Below are positions 31,792 through 43,161 of a DNA stretch of 64,000 nucleotides, in pieces. The position numbers and the translations under genes were made by a program. The notes under the pieces are model-generated. The model worked only from the letters and a program-made list of their open reading frames with translations, was not told the DNA's origin and searched no databases. Within the stretch, counting starts at the first letter, position 1; each line of letters begins with the position of its first letter. This DNA comes from Canna indica. Taxonomy: Eukaryota; Streptophyta; Magnoliopsida; Zingiberales; Cannaceae. Location: assembly GCA_034359265.1 (NCBI GenBank), contig CP136898.1, positions 41,005,501 through 41,069,500 of the forward strand. Direction: 5' to 3'.

Positions 31792-33951
31792 ATGGGTCGC
31801 AAGACAATTGGTGAAACGAGTGGCGTCGTCGACGCGATGACGATCGTTTCGGAGGAAGCGTTGGTGGAAGAGCCAATGAGAACACATCCAGTCGGGCAGA
31901 CCAGAATGAATGTCCAACGACTTGGAGAATTATAGAGAATTTGTGATGCTCATGCGGCCGGCATGGCCCTAGTTGGCAAGATAGCCGACGCGCAAGAAAC
32001 CTTGGAGTCAAGACTAGAGGGACCGCATGATGACACTCAATATGTAGTCAAACATCTGCAAGATGAGATTGCAGAGTTAAAGGCTACAGTCAAATTTCTT
32101 ATCCGAGAGGTACACTCGGGTGGTGGCAGTTCACGACAGAACGAAGCGCCATAACACCATCTCAGAGCACCCGAACCAAAGCCTTACAATGGGGCTTGGG
32201 ATGTCAAAGCGGTGGAAAACTTCCTCTTTGACTTGGAGCTATACTTCAAGGTCACGAGGATAGTTGATGATGATATGAAAGTGTCTGTTGCAACCATGTA
32301 TCTGTATGAAGATGCAAAACTTTGGTGGCGGACCAAATATGATGAAATTTTGAAGGGGCAAGCCAAGATTGACACTTGGGATGAACTCAAGCGCGAACTG
32401 GAAGCACAATTCTTCCCCGAGAATGTGGAGTTTATCGCTCGACGAAAGTTACGACAACTTCGTCTAGACAATTCAGTTCGGGAGTATATGAAGAAGTTCT
32501 CGACTATCATGTTGGACATTTCTGACATGGCCGAGACTGATCAATTGTTTACCTTTATGGAAGGACTACAACCGTGGGCACAGCAGGAACTCTCCAGGAG
32601 GAACATCCAGAGTTTGTCGAAAGCAAAGATCGCAGTAGAATGACTCACCGACTATAGCCCAAAGGAGAATACGACTAAGGTGGCACCTTGCAAGCTGAGA
32701 TTTTGGGAACCCAACAACTCCAATGGCTACAGCTCAGAGGCAAATACGACTAAAGCGACACCCTTCAAATCGAGATATTGGGGGTCTGAAAACTCTCAAG
32801 GCAAAGGATTCGTAGGCAATACAAGGTGGAGGAATCATGCCCACAGACCATACGTCCAGAGAAAACATCCTCAAAGGGGGTCCCCTTCGAGAGGGAACCA
32901 TTCGATAGTTTCGCCTACGTGTGCATTGTGTAAAGAGCCTCACTCAACCCAAGGATGTCCAGAATGACAAGCCTTGAGTGCCCTAATAGCAGAAATTATG
33001 GTAGAGACAATGTCCAACGTCTCAACGAAGAAAGATAAGGGCAAAGGAAAAATAGTGGCCTCAATGAGTCGCAGCGGGGGGTCATCGAGTGACCACTTCA
33101 GCGAAGATGAGTACAATGGGAGAACCAACATGAGAGCAGTACGACTGCTCAATGCTCTCAATACTCAAGTGGGGGAGCGAAAACCCATGACAAAGCGTCT
33201 AGAAGCGACGAATGAGCTGATGTTCATCGACATCAAGCTAAACGGCAGAACCACCCAAGCGATGGTAGACTCGGGAGCAACACATAATTTTATTGCTAGA
33301 GAGGAGGCAAAATGAATTGGACTCCATCTAGGAAAAAGTTCAAGTTGTGTCAAAGCAGTGAATTCTGAAACACGAAAGATCGACGACATTAATTGCAAGA
33401 GACATTCCATTGAAAGTTGGAGCATGGAGAGGGCAGACCTTATGGTTGTGCCCCTCGATGACTATCAAGTCATTCTAGGGATAGAGTTCCTCAAAGTGGT
33501 AAAGGTGGTACCCATGCCCTTCCTCGACACAATATGCTTGATGGGGGAGGACAACCCTAGTATCGTTCCAACAGTGCGTTCAGCACCAAGAAGCCACAAC
33601 AAACTCCTTTCTTCCATACAAGTGAAGGAAGGAGTCCGACAAGTGTGCGCAGAGCAGATGACTCATAAGACGCAAGAGTGCGCATGACAGATGACCTTTA
33701 AGTCGCAATATTTGTGCGCAGAGCAGATGGCTCATAAGATGCAAGGCTAGTGCGCATGGCATATGGCCTCTAAGTTACAATATTTCCATGCAGAGCAGAT
33801 GACTCGTAAGGCACCCGCACAGGGCAGATGGCTCGTAAGACGCAGCGCACAACGGGAACCCACAGCAGGGACGAAGGAGCAAGCCCCATATCGACCTCCT
33901 TATAGAAGGGCCTCATTAGAGTTGCCGGACTTCACAGTTGGAGGCATTTAC
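31792..33951 (+). pseudogene. gag-protease polyprotein with five nonsense codons
   Basis: Reads from ATG at 31792 (MGRKTIGETS) in a single frame with stops near 31933, 32152, 32641, 32965 and 33313 and no frameshift. Domains: a coiled-coil N-terminus (DDTQYVVKHLQDEIAELKA), the gag core (KAVENFLFDLELYF, AKLWWRTKYDEIL, WDELKRELEAQFFPE, REYMKKFSTIMLDI), a CCHC-like knuckle CALCKEPHSTQGC (the Gly-His spacing is altered) and an aspartic protease with VDSGATHNFIA, then VVPLDDYQVILGIEFLK. Each stop sits where Gln or Arg is plausible, fitting CAA, CAG or CGA turned into TAA, TAG or TGA. The frame runs into a tandem repeat and is then cut by the solo LTR at 33952. Confidence 0.88.
33640..33845 (+). 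repeat. Short tandem repeat within the gag-protease frame
   Basis: Five to six units of about 34-38 bp built on GCGCAGAGCAGATGGCTC-ATAAGACGCAA, alternating with a GCATGGCATATGGCCTCTAA variant. Translated, it repeats a CAEQMTHKTQ-like decamer. It replaces the part where RT would be expected. Confidence 0.75.
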
Positions 33952-35384
33952 TGTTAGCTTTAGGTTTTCAACCTTGGTCTTAATCTCTTAATCTCAATTT
34001 TGATGATAACAAATATGGAACTAATATTTCATCGAGAAATCTTTCAGGTTCTATATCGATTAGTGTTCGATGTCCTCGATCAGAAAAATTGAAAGAAATT
34101 GAAAAATCAAAAGAACATTGATTATCGCGCTCGGGTTCGCCACAGAAATTTCTCGAAGATCAACATGTGCACCAAAGTCGTCTTGGATGAGTCCAAAGAT
34201 CAAATGAAAAGCTCTCCAAGTTGATGCTCGTTGAAAGCCGAAACCCGAAAACCAAGCGTGGAAGAAAAAGGCTGAAGAAATCAAATACAGCCTAGGTTCG
34301 GTCGACCGTCTGGTCGACCGAATAGTGTAATGAAAAAGGTAGTAGCCCTTTCGGTCAACCGGTCGATTGATCTAACACTGCCAAATATGGGCAGTGGCTA
34401 CTTCGGTCGACCGGTTGGTCGACCGACAGAGGCCAAATAGAGGTAGTACCTCGAGCGATGGGTCGACCAAATTGAGGATCACAGGTTTTGCGTCTGGGTG
34501 GTTGACCCATCGATCTACCGCACACAGAGAGGAAGGTAGCGGTCGGTCGGTCGATCGACCGACCAATCGACCGAGCAACTATAACGGATAGATTTTAGCC
34601 CGTTGAGCTGTCGTTTCTTCATGAGAGTATAAATATACCTCATCTACTCTCTTTAGCTCTTCTTCTCTCACTGGTATAGATATTATTGAGCATCAAGAAG
34701 AGAGATCTAAGCCTTTGAAAAAGATAAATTGCTCGCGCTCTGTTCTTTTTGCGGACATCTTCTTCAAGCGCATACTCCGGGCTCAACTCGGGAATTGATT
34801 CGAGATCTATCTTCTGGCGAGTTGAAGGTTCCAAGGCTTGGAAAAGAGCTTTTACTCTTGGCTTTATTCTTAGCTCTTTTGATTGCATTTTTTATTATTA
34901 TTTGAACATCTTTTATTTGGATTTGTGCGTGTGATAGACCTAGGATTGTTAGGTCTTGATTGGAAGTGGTTACCTTGGTGAAAAGGTGTAAAGCCACTTG
35001 TGTAAACGTAGTTTGCTAGGATTAGTCGAGTTGTCCTTAAGATTGAGGTGGAAGAGTGCACTCGATAATAAGGCGGAGACTTCCGGGTGTGGAAGTGCTT
35101 TAGGTCAAGAGTGAGACTCTTCGGCAAATCCTAGTTTGGAAATCCTAAGCAGGGTGCTTAGGTAGTGGAGTAGCTAGGCATTGGGGCCGAACCACTATAA
35201 ATCCTATGTTTGCATTGATTTATTATTTGTATTTATTGTCTTACTATTTATCTCTTCCGCATCAAATCATTCAATTATAAAATTGCCTAAACGATTTAAG
35301 AAAATGATTAAAATTGGAATTTAGGCTAATCAATTTAGTAAACATACTATTCACCTCCCCTCTAGTGTTGCCATTTTGCCTACA
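33952..35384 (+). mobile_element. Solo copia LTR nested in the gypsy element
   Basis: 1433 bp from TGTTAGCTTTAGG to TTTTGCCTACA with an exact 5-bp target duplication TTTAC (33947-33951 and 35385-35389). It is the reverse-oriented relative of the LTRs at 38373-39867 and 44582-46061, sharing their ends, TATA region and GGTCGACC-rich block. A solo LTR is left after recombination between the two LTRs of a full element. Confidence 0.92.
34300..34645 (+). promoter_or_regulatory. Palindrome array and TATA box of the solo copia LTR
   Basis: Repeated GGTCGACCG palindromes (for example TTCGGTCGACCGTC, CGGTCGACCGGTTGG, GGTCGATCGACCGACC) fill 34300-34575; the TATA box GAGTATAAATATACC follows at about 34626-34640 and then a CT-rich start region. 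The same order occurs in the other LTRs of this family, so I read it as U3 enhancer plus core promoter. Confidence 0.55.
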
Positions 35385-35555
35385 TTTACAAGCAGGAAGG
35401 ACATTCCACCGCTTAAGAGAGTCGGATGTCGAACGATATGGAGAGACGGTACCCAGTCTGCATGATGAAGAAATGGAAGATAAAGAATCAAGAGCTCTCC
35501 AGTGCCTTCAAGAAACGAGTCGACGAGGGCGTCGACTTCGTAAGTGGGGGTAGAA
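35385..35555 (+). other. 3' internal end and polypurine tract of the gypsy element
   Basis: The continuation of the gypsy internal sequence after the solo LTR; a frame reading ESDVERYGETVPSLHDEE and ending RRGRRLRKWG is open but has no recognised domain. AAGTGGGGGTAGAA at 35542-35555 is the polypurine tract directly before the LTR. Confidence 0.6.
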
Positions 35556-36084
35556 TGTTAGGGACCTACGGGATTGTCAAGTCCTGTATATGTCATGACG
35601 GTCCCTAATGTGCATTATAAATATTGCATCATGAGCATCCATGTAAATATGCATTGTAAAACGCATCCGCGCACTGCCCACCGCTCTTGCTCATGCCTAG
35701 GCAAATGACCTTGTTTGCCTAAGAGTGGCATGGACGGTGGGGGTGTGCGAACATATGAATTTTGTCATGCTCCTCGTACTTTTGGGAACCTTGGGGGTGG
35801 CACTTGGGGGTTAGGCTCCACAAGTATAGTACCCAGGTATAGCCTGGGCACACTCTAGTCTTTCGTTTTAGTTTTCGTTCAAGCATTTTCCAATATTTTC
35901 ATGCATTTGGCCATTTGGCCCAACAACATTTTTGCTTCCAAACACACAGAGGTTTCGACCCACGCGAAGTGGGAGCCCGCGACTTTTTGACATTAGCCAA
36001 GCAGATTGGCTTAAGATTGATTCCTTTCACGAGAAGCGAGGAAGCCGCACAGACATTTTTCACCCAAACAGTTAGTCCATGACA
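35556..36084 (+). repeat. 3' LTR of the gag-protease gypsy element
   Basis: 529 bp from TGTTAGGGACC to GTCCATGACA, with small indels relative to the left LTR (506 bp). Confidence 0.85.
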
Positions 36085-36088
36085 AAGT

Positions 36089-37480
36089 GGACTAATGCCT
36101 TAAATCCAAGACAACTACTCAATCCCAGAGTGTAGACCTACGCCCTAGGTCTTACACACAAACTTAAATACAACAAAAACCAAACAAATTACGACCAAAA
36201 TATATCAAATAAGTAAACAATCAATACTTCGCTTCAATCAAGAAGTCCTAGCATCTCTTGATGCCTTGATGATGAATCTGCCAAGGATAAGTCAAGAATC
36301 AAGAAGTTGAGGCTCAAAAGCTAGGGTTTGGAATCAAATCCCTCAATCAACCTTATGGGTTAGTGTAGGATAGCCAATGGATCATTAAAGACTCATAGGA
36401 AGGCATGTAACGTATTTAAATAGGTAGACAACACAAAGAGGCTGGAGTTCAACGGGTGGAAATGGCTCTATTTTTGACCATTTGACTTGCTAGTCGTAGG
36501 TCGGCCAAAGGTCGATCGACTAAAAAAGCGACTGAAACTGCACTAGGTTCAATTTCAGTGTGGGTTCAAGTCGCGGTCTGGGTTTTGGGTTTTAGATTTG
36601 GTTTCTTCATCATCAATACACACTTTGAGGATATTTACATTAATACTAGTTTCATTAATAAATCTCGTGTGATCTGACCAGCTTGAGTTCATAGCAAGGA
36701 ATGACCATGAAGGGCCCCAATGATGTAACACCTCATTGTTGTTCTTGCCAATTTGTAGGTCAATGAATTAAAAATTGTCAAGAATTTACTAAAAATGAGT
36801 CTTGTCCATGGAGTTACCCCTACAATCTAGACATTCTTCCTCTGACCCTATGACATCTGAGTTGGGTCAAGCTTATGGATTAGTATAGGATGACTCAAGG
36901 ATCATTAGAGACTCATAGAAAAGTAAGTAAGGTGTTAAAATAGGCAGACAACACAAAGAGGCTCGGGTTCAATAGGTGGAAACAACTCTATTTTCGATTG
37001 TTTAACTCGTCGATCGCATGTCTGCCGAAGGTCGATTGATTGTCAATCGACCAAAAAGCGACCAAAACTACACACAGGGTTCAATAGGTGGAAAAACTCT
37101 ATTTCCGACTGTTTGACTCACCGATCGCATGTCTGCCGAAGGTCGATTGACTGTCTGTCAACCCAAAAAGCGACCAAAACTGCACTTGTGTGTAGTTTCA
37201 GTGCGGGTTCGAGTCATAGTCCAGGTTTTGGGTTTTAGGTTTGGTTTCTTCATTATCAATACACACTTTGAGGATATTTACATTAATACTAGACCCAAAA
37301 GAATAAATCTAAGTCTTATCTGGTTTCCGAGTGTCGATGAACGTCCTTGAATTTTCTAATTTTGCACCGATCTTCCTATCACAGATGTCATGTGCTACTC
37401 GACTTGAAAACTGAAATTATTTCTCATTGAAACATTAGTTCAGAGTTTATTATCATCAAAATCGAGATTAAGACCAAGGT
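36089..37480 (-). repeat. Truncated, internally duplicated copia LTR
   Basis: Related to the copia LTR at 54737: TCTTGATGCCTT-GATGATGAA, a GGTCGATCGAC block and the terminal ATTATCATCAAAATCGAG and AAGACCAAGG. The first ~400 bp are missing. A block at 36353-36656 recurs diverged at 36875-37293, and within the second copy a ~115-bp unit is doubled (36965-37195). Old and rearranged. Confidence 0.65.
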
Positions 37481-37499
37481 TGAGTCCTGTCATAAAGTC

Positions 37500-38150
37500 A
37501 TGAAGTCATCGGGTGAAGAAAAAGTTAGACATTGCTATTGAGTCCCATGAATAATGCAAATATCGAGATTATCACCATGAGTCCTATGATGTATTGCAGG
37601 GCCCTCATCAGTATTCTTATATTGCTATTGTCCTCGTTGGTCCCTCGGGTGAAGATCAAGAAGTCATCCGCAAAATCTCAGTTTGTAATCTCTTTGTTGT
37701 TGCCAGGGTCAACATCGGATATGAGATTTGAATTACTTGTACAACACATGAGTTTGGAGAACAGGTCCAAAACTATAATGATCAAGTAGGAAGAGAGAGG
37801 TCCCCTTGGCATAAACCTCTTCAATGCTTGAACCACGAGTCGAGATGGCCATTTAGCATGATCTCTAATTTGCTTGAGTGTAGTAGGTTCTCAACCCAGC
37901 CCACCCAAATGTCTGAGAATCCCCTCTTGTGAAGTAATATGCTTAGGAGGGCATCTATTCTGGAGTGTTTCCAATGATGGATGATTTCGTTTGCTACCAT
38001 AAAACTATCATGAGTTTATTTACCCAACAAGATTGTGCACTACGTATCGTTCACTAATTCATCCATATTGGGCTTCAGGCGAGAGGTTAGGATTTTGGTG
38101 TTGATTTTTGGAATCCCATATATGAGGCTGATCGGTCGGAAGGATTAGAT
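37500..38150 (-). pseudogene. LINE reverse transcriptase relic, minus strand
   Basis: Minus strand from about 38150 gives PISLIYGIPKINTKILTSRL, then KPNMDELVND, DSFMVANEIIHHWKHSRIDA, RGFSDIWVGWVENLLHSSK, EIMLNGHLDSWFKH, a damaged RGLCQGDLSLPT (usually RGLRQGDPLSPYLF) and, after a frame change, DFADDFLIFTRGT with the FADD active site near 37660. These are consecutive blocks of a plant L1 RT. The block between SRIDALL and RGFSD (the first catalytic Asp, usually DFEKAFD) is deleted. Several stops. It has no UTRs and is cut on both sides. Confidence 0.8.
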
Positions 38151-38232
38151 GTTTGTGTGTATTTATTTTTTGGTAGTAGAATTATATAGGCTTTGTGGCT
38201 CTACTCTAATCTGTATTTCCGAACAAATGGTC

Positions 38233-38372
38233 TGTACCCCGAAGCATACACATGCATTTAACATCACAAAAATATGAATGCAACGAAACTGACATGAAAG
38301 TAAAAGAAATCCACTAGATTATAAATGATATTTTGAAATCAAAGTTTACTACTCCAAATGACATAGCAACAT
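38233..38372 (-). repeat. Left edge of a long gypsy LTR, split by copia
   Basis: A TG start at 38233 followed by TACCCCGAAGCATACAC, like the TGTTACGCCCC edge of Tekay LTRs. The sequence continues across the copia insertion at 46062. The boundary is a guess from resemblance only. Confidence 0.4.
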
Positions 38373-39867
38373 TGTAGTTGAAATGGCAACACTAGAGGGG
38401 GGGTGAATAGTATATTAACTAAATCTTTCGTCTAATTCCGATTTTAATCATTTCTTGATTAGTTAGGCTAAGCACGATATTTATAGCAAGCGGAAGCAAT
38501 AAATATGAAGCAATAAACACGAACAAGAAATAACAATGCTAACACACAAATTTATAGTGGTTCGTCCCCAATGCTTACTCCACTACCTAAGTACCCCGTT
38601 TAGGATATCCAAATTAGGTTTACTAGATTAATTCTTGTTTTCCTTACAATGAGGACTTTGACTCGAAGAGTCGCACTCTTGACCTAAGGCACTTCCACAC
38701 CCGAAAGTCTCTGTCTTCTTACCGAGAGCACTCTTCCACCTCAACCCTAAGGGACAACTCAACTAATCCTAGTAAAAACTAAGTTTACACAAGTGGCTTT
38801 ACACCTTCACAACAAGGTAACCACTTCCAATTTAAAGACCTAACAATCCTAGGTCTTCACAACGCACAAATCCAAAAAGAACAAGTTCAAATAACAATAA
38901 AGATTAAAATGAAAAAGAGCTTAGAATAAAACCAAGGATCAGTACTCTTTTCCAAGCCTTGGAACCTCCAACTCATCAGTAAATGAGCTTGAGTCGTAGC
39001 AGAGTTGAGGAGCAGTTGGCACTTGAAGAAGGACTTGACGGAAGAGCAGAGCACGCTGCAATTAATCTCTTGGAAGGCTTAAAACTCCCTTTTAATTGCT
39101 CAATAAAATCTATAAGAGTGGGAGAGACTTAATTAAATGAGCTAGATGAGGTATATTTATACCTTCTCAAAGAAACATTAGCTCAACGGGCTAAAATCTA
39201 GCCATTACAGTCGCTCGGTCGATTGGCCGATCGATCGATCGATCGACCGCTCGAATGACAGCTCGAACGACCGCTGCCTTCCTCTCTGTGTGCGGTCGAC
39301 CGACGGGTCAACCGCCAGATGCAAATCTTGCGATCTGCCATTCGGTCGATCGACGCAAGTTGCATCTTTAGCGATCTGTAGTTCGGTCGACCGACGCACC
39401 TTCTGCCGCTTTTTGGCCTCTGTCGGTCGACCGATCGATCGACCGAAGTAGCCACTGCCACTTTTCGGCATCCTTCGGTCGACCAATCGATTGACCGACA
39501 AGGCTATTGCCATTTTTCTAACTACCTTCGATCAACCAAACCTAGGTTGAAATTGATTTTTCCAGCCTTCTTCTTCCGCGCTTCGTTTCAGAGTTTCGGC
39601 TTTCAACGAGCATCTACTTGGAGAGCTTTCCATGTGATCTTTGGACTCGTCCAAGACGTCTTTGGTGCACATGTCGATCTTCGAGAAATTCCATGACGAA
39701 CCCGAGCGCGACGATCAATGTCCTTCCGATTTATCGATTTATTCGATCGAGGACATTGAACTCTAGTTGATATGGAACCTGAAAGATATTCTTAATGAAC
39801 CATTAGTTCCATGTTTGTTATCATCAAAATCGAGATTAAGACCAAGGTTGAAAATCTTAAGCCAACA
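38373..39867 (-). repeat. 3' LTR of the copia element
   Basis: Bounded by TGTAGTTGAAATGG and CTTAAGCCAACA. On the minus strand it starts TGTTGGC. Contains the GGTCGACC-type array (39205-39530) and the TATA box (39151-39164). Confidence 0.92.
39150..39535 (-). promoter_or_regulatory. Copia U3: palindrome array upstream of TATA
   Basis: On the minus strand, units of roughly 70 bp each hold an ACTGCC-CTTTTTGGC-like spacer (in plus orientation) and one or two copies of TTCGGTCGACCGA or its GATCGATCGACC variants. The array ends about 40 bp before GGTATAAATATACC (39151-39164). The palindromic core TCGGTCGACCGA is self-complementary. Confidence 0.55.
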
Positions 39868-39884
39868 ATCTCCCCCTTTTTGAT
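39868..39884 (-). other. Polypurine tract of the copia element
   Basis: Minus strand AAAAAGGGGGAGAT, directly before the 3' LTR start TGTTGG. Confidence 0.85.
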
Positions 39885-42800
39885 GATGATAAACATCCTT
39901 AAGAAAATATATTCATTAAAGCATAGAGGATATCAACTAAGGGATTTCTCCCCCTATCAACATGCATATCTATGAAAATAAACTCTCCCTTTCTATATGC
40001 ATGGATTTCCTATATTTTTTCCTCTCCCCTTTTACCTATAATTTTCTCCCCATTTAAGTCTCCCTTTACCTATACTTCTCTCCCCCTTTTGACATCAATC
40101 AAAAAGGGCACGAAGGGTCAATCTAGTCAAAGGGATGAAAAGCAAAAAAAATTTCATGAAGTTGAGACTCTAAAGATTTTTCATTAAACATGACAATCTC
40201 GATCAAAGGGATGAAAAAAAATATTTGATATGAAACATAATCATACATGATATGTTCAAAACAAAATTTGAATTCAAAATTTAAATCATGTATGTTCTCA
40301 ATAATGTATGTACTCATGTCTTTTTCATGACATTTTTAGATTTCATTCAAATTTTTAAAATATCAAGATATGATCATTTAAATCATGCATATCAAGTTTG
40401 AAGTGAAACTAATATCATTTAATCAAATTTTTAACTTAGCACAGTTTCATTCGAATTAAGCATGAAAACATGAAAATGACTAAGTATCAAATTTTGTTGT
40501 CTACTCATGTTTTCTTTATCTTAGGCATCTAGACATCAAACATGAGAGAATGTAAGTCTATGAATCAAGTTTGGGCTTAAAATGAAATTTTTAAGTCATT
40601 TTGTTGACATAGGTTTAAACTATACTTCAAGATTTCAAAAATCAAACTTTTACATCCATACAAAATCATATTTTAGATGAAGATTTTTGATACCAATTGT
40701 TGAATGGTCATTTGAAATGCATGTATCAGGTTTGAACTCAAAATGAATTTTCTAAGTTCATTTTTCAACCTATATTGTTTTTTATGAAAAAATCGATATT
40801 TTTAGTTATCATTCAAGGTATCAAAATCATTTCTAGGAATGATTTTACCCAAGAAATTATGTGAACGATATTTGAAATGGAATCAAAATGGTATACATGA
40901 GTTTTCATTTGAAGTTTTTGAAGAAAGATCAAAGTATCGGAAAGATTGATATTTCAAATAAGTGATACTTTGTGTTTTCAAAATCCAACTTCAAATTTTC
41001 ATTTTAAATCAAATTCTTGATGAAACTTTTATAAATTTTTACTGATAAAACTAGATTTTTCAATGAATGTGCAGTTTCAAGAATCATGTAAAAAAGATTT
41101 TTCTATATTTCTTTAGAAATAACTGAAAATGATACCAATTGTTGGTCGAAATGATATTTTTGTAATTTTCAGTTATTCTTAAAAAGTGCTTAGTTTTCAT
41201 TCAAACTTTTATGACACCACATAATCGTCAGGTAAAGAGTGTATGTCAAGTTTGAAATGAAAATTATATCCTTAAGTCAAGATATCAACCTATCATGGTT
41301 TCATTCAAAACTAAGCTAGTTATCATGAAACTTGCTAAGTGTCAATCTTATCATTTAATCATGATTTTTCAAACTTAAACCTATGGATACCTAACATGAG
41401 TAAATCTAAACAAGTTCCTCAAATATGGATTGAAAATAAAACCTCTAAGTCAATTTGTTGACTTGGGTCAACTTGGTTCAAAAGAGGTTTTCATGAAACC
41501 ATTTCTATGTCATTTTATTCATATCCATATGAATTTTTTATTTTAAATGGATGGAAACATAACATATCTATTCTTAAACATATTTATGGAGTTTGGACTT
41601 AAAATGAAGTGTCCAAATCGATTTATTGACTCGAGTCAAACTTTTCCAAGTTTAAGTCCCCTAAAGTGATATAGTTATCATATTGTTCATCTAGACATGA
41701 ATTATCAATTTTAACTACCTAGACTCATGTGATGTGTGTATCTAAATATGTTTGCCAACCACTAACTCAAAATGAGGTCTCTAATATGAATTTTAACCTA
41801 GAGCAAATTTTATTCAATCAAGATATCATGAAATTGCCTAAGTTATCAAAATTTTACCTACTCATGAAATTTCATATATTTATCATGCAACATCAATCAT
41901 GAGTATAGAGGCATCATTAAACATGAATATTCAATTATTTTACAAGGATTTTTGCAAAATTAAATCCATACCTTAGTCTTAGAAATTTTGCCAAACTTTT
42001 TATTTCCTTTTTGATTTTCTTTTAGATAGCATAGCCTTCCGATGTTTACCACTTTCTTAACTTGTAAGTAGGTTTCATTAGTATCAAAATGAAATTATAT
42101 ACCAACTAGCAAGCTAACATACTAAATAGCAAATGTTTAATGCAAAGTTTCATATAACCTCTTAACCTATGCTAGATAGTAGAGATTCATTTTAAATGAG
42201 TTATCATGATATCAAAATGAATCTAAGAGATCTTAAGATGTGAAACATTTGAGGAATAAGGTCCCTAAATATATTTAACTAGTTTGGAATTAAGGATAAG
42301 GTCTCTAATAATGAATATCAACCTAGAGCAAGTTTTATTTTAATAAAATTTGCTTAAGTGCTAAGATTCTAAATACTCATGAGAATTCAAGTGTTTAACA
42401 TGCAATTATAATCATGAGTTTAGAGACATAATTTTAGCTTAAACATTGAGGTATAACACTAAGATTTTGAATTCATCGAAGTTATACCTTATACTTGAAA
42501 ATTTAGCCAAACTAATTTTTTTCATTCAAATTAGCCTTCCTAAAATATTTATAACTTGCAAGTAAGCTACACTAATATTTTTAGAGAAAATATAGTTACT
42601 TAGCAAGCTAACTCAACCAAAAAGCAAAGAGAAACATCAAGTATCATTATCAAATATCACTTTGCTAAGTGGTTTGAAATCCGTTTTAAATAAAATCAAG
42701 TGATATTAAAACAAATTTTAAGAGATCACAAATGTAATATTAATGAAAATATAATCTCCAATCCTTCCTATGAGCCTACGATTTAAAACCGCAAGGTCGC

Positions 42801-43110
42801 ATGAGCCCATTACAGGCTACATAGGTCTCCGAAGAGACCGAAATTCAAAATTCAAAAAGCATTTTTAAAACTTATCAAGAGTAGAAAATCTACTAACATT
42901 AAGCATATATCAAAACTCCAACTATAATTTAAGCAAGTGAGTATAGGAGATGATACCAAAGTCTTTGATGCCAATTTTCATATCTATGGCATCATGATAG
43001 CTTGAAGTTGCAATCTCTTGGAGATTTCTCGTTTTGATCCAAGGTCAACTTCAATAGTTCATTTCTCTTTACCATTGTGTGGTAGTTCCCCCTACAAAAG
43101 AACATGAGAC
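39885..43110. repeat. Noncoding copia body made of diverged repeats
   Basis: No frame above 71 codons. Motifs recur in fixed order at roughly 150-500 bp spacing: AAAATGAAGTCTCTAAGT, TTTGTTGACTTGGGTCAA, TTTCATTCAA, ATGAAATTGCCTAAGT, TATCAAAATTTTACC, TACTCATGA. Examples lie near 40480-40620, 41290-41480, 41580-41720, 41760-41930 and 42290-42430. A larger block with AACTTGTAAGTAGG-type and GCAAGCTAAC recurs at 42030-42260 and 42535-42740. The same body fills 56400-58890. Confidence 0.75.
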
Positions 43111-43161
43111 TTTTGGTACCCAAATGACTTTGGGTCCTTAGGGGTGAGTTGGCCTAGGAAT

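Larger units (their letters stand above)
31143..36084 (+). mobile_element. Ty3/gypsy element with gag and protease only
   Basis: Two LTRs (31143-31648 and 35556-36084) flank a primer site, gag, protease and a polypurine tract, all on the plus strand. RT, RNase H and integrase are missing; after removing the nested solo LTR the internal part is only about 2.5 kb. AAGT lies on both sides (31139-31142 and 36085-36088), so a 4-5 bp target duplication is likely. The LTRs are clearly diverged, so the insertion is old. Confidence 0.85.

Noticed and set aside
39198..39513. Minus-strand frames with repeated SVDRSVDR-type peptides
   Set aside because: Translation of the GGTCGACC palindrome array in the LTR, not a protein.
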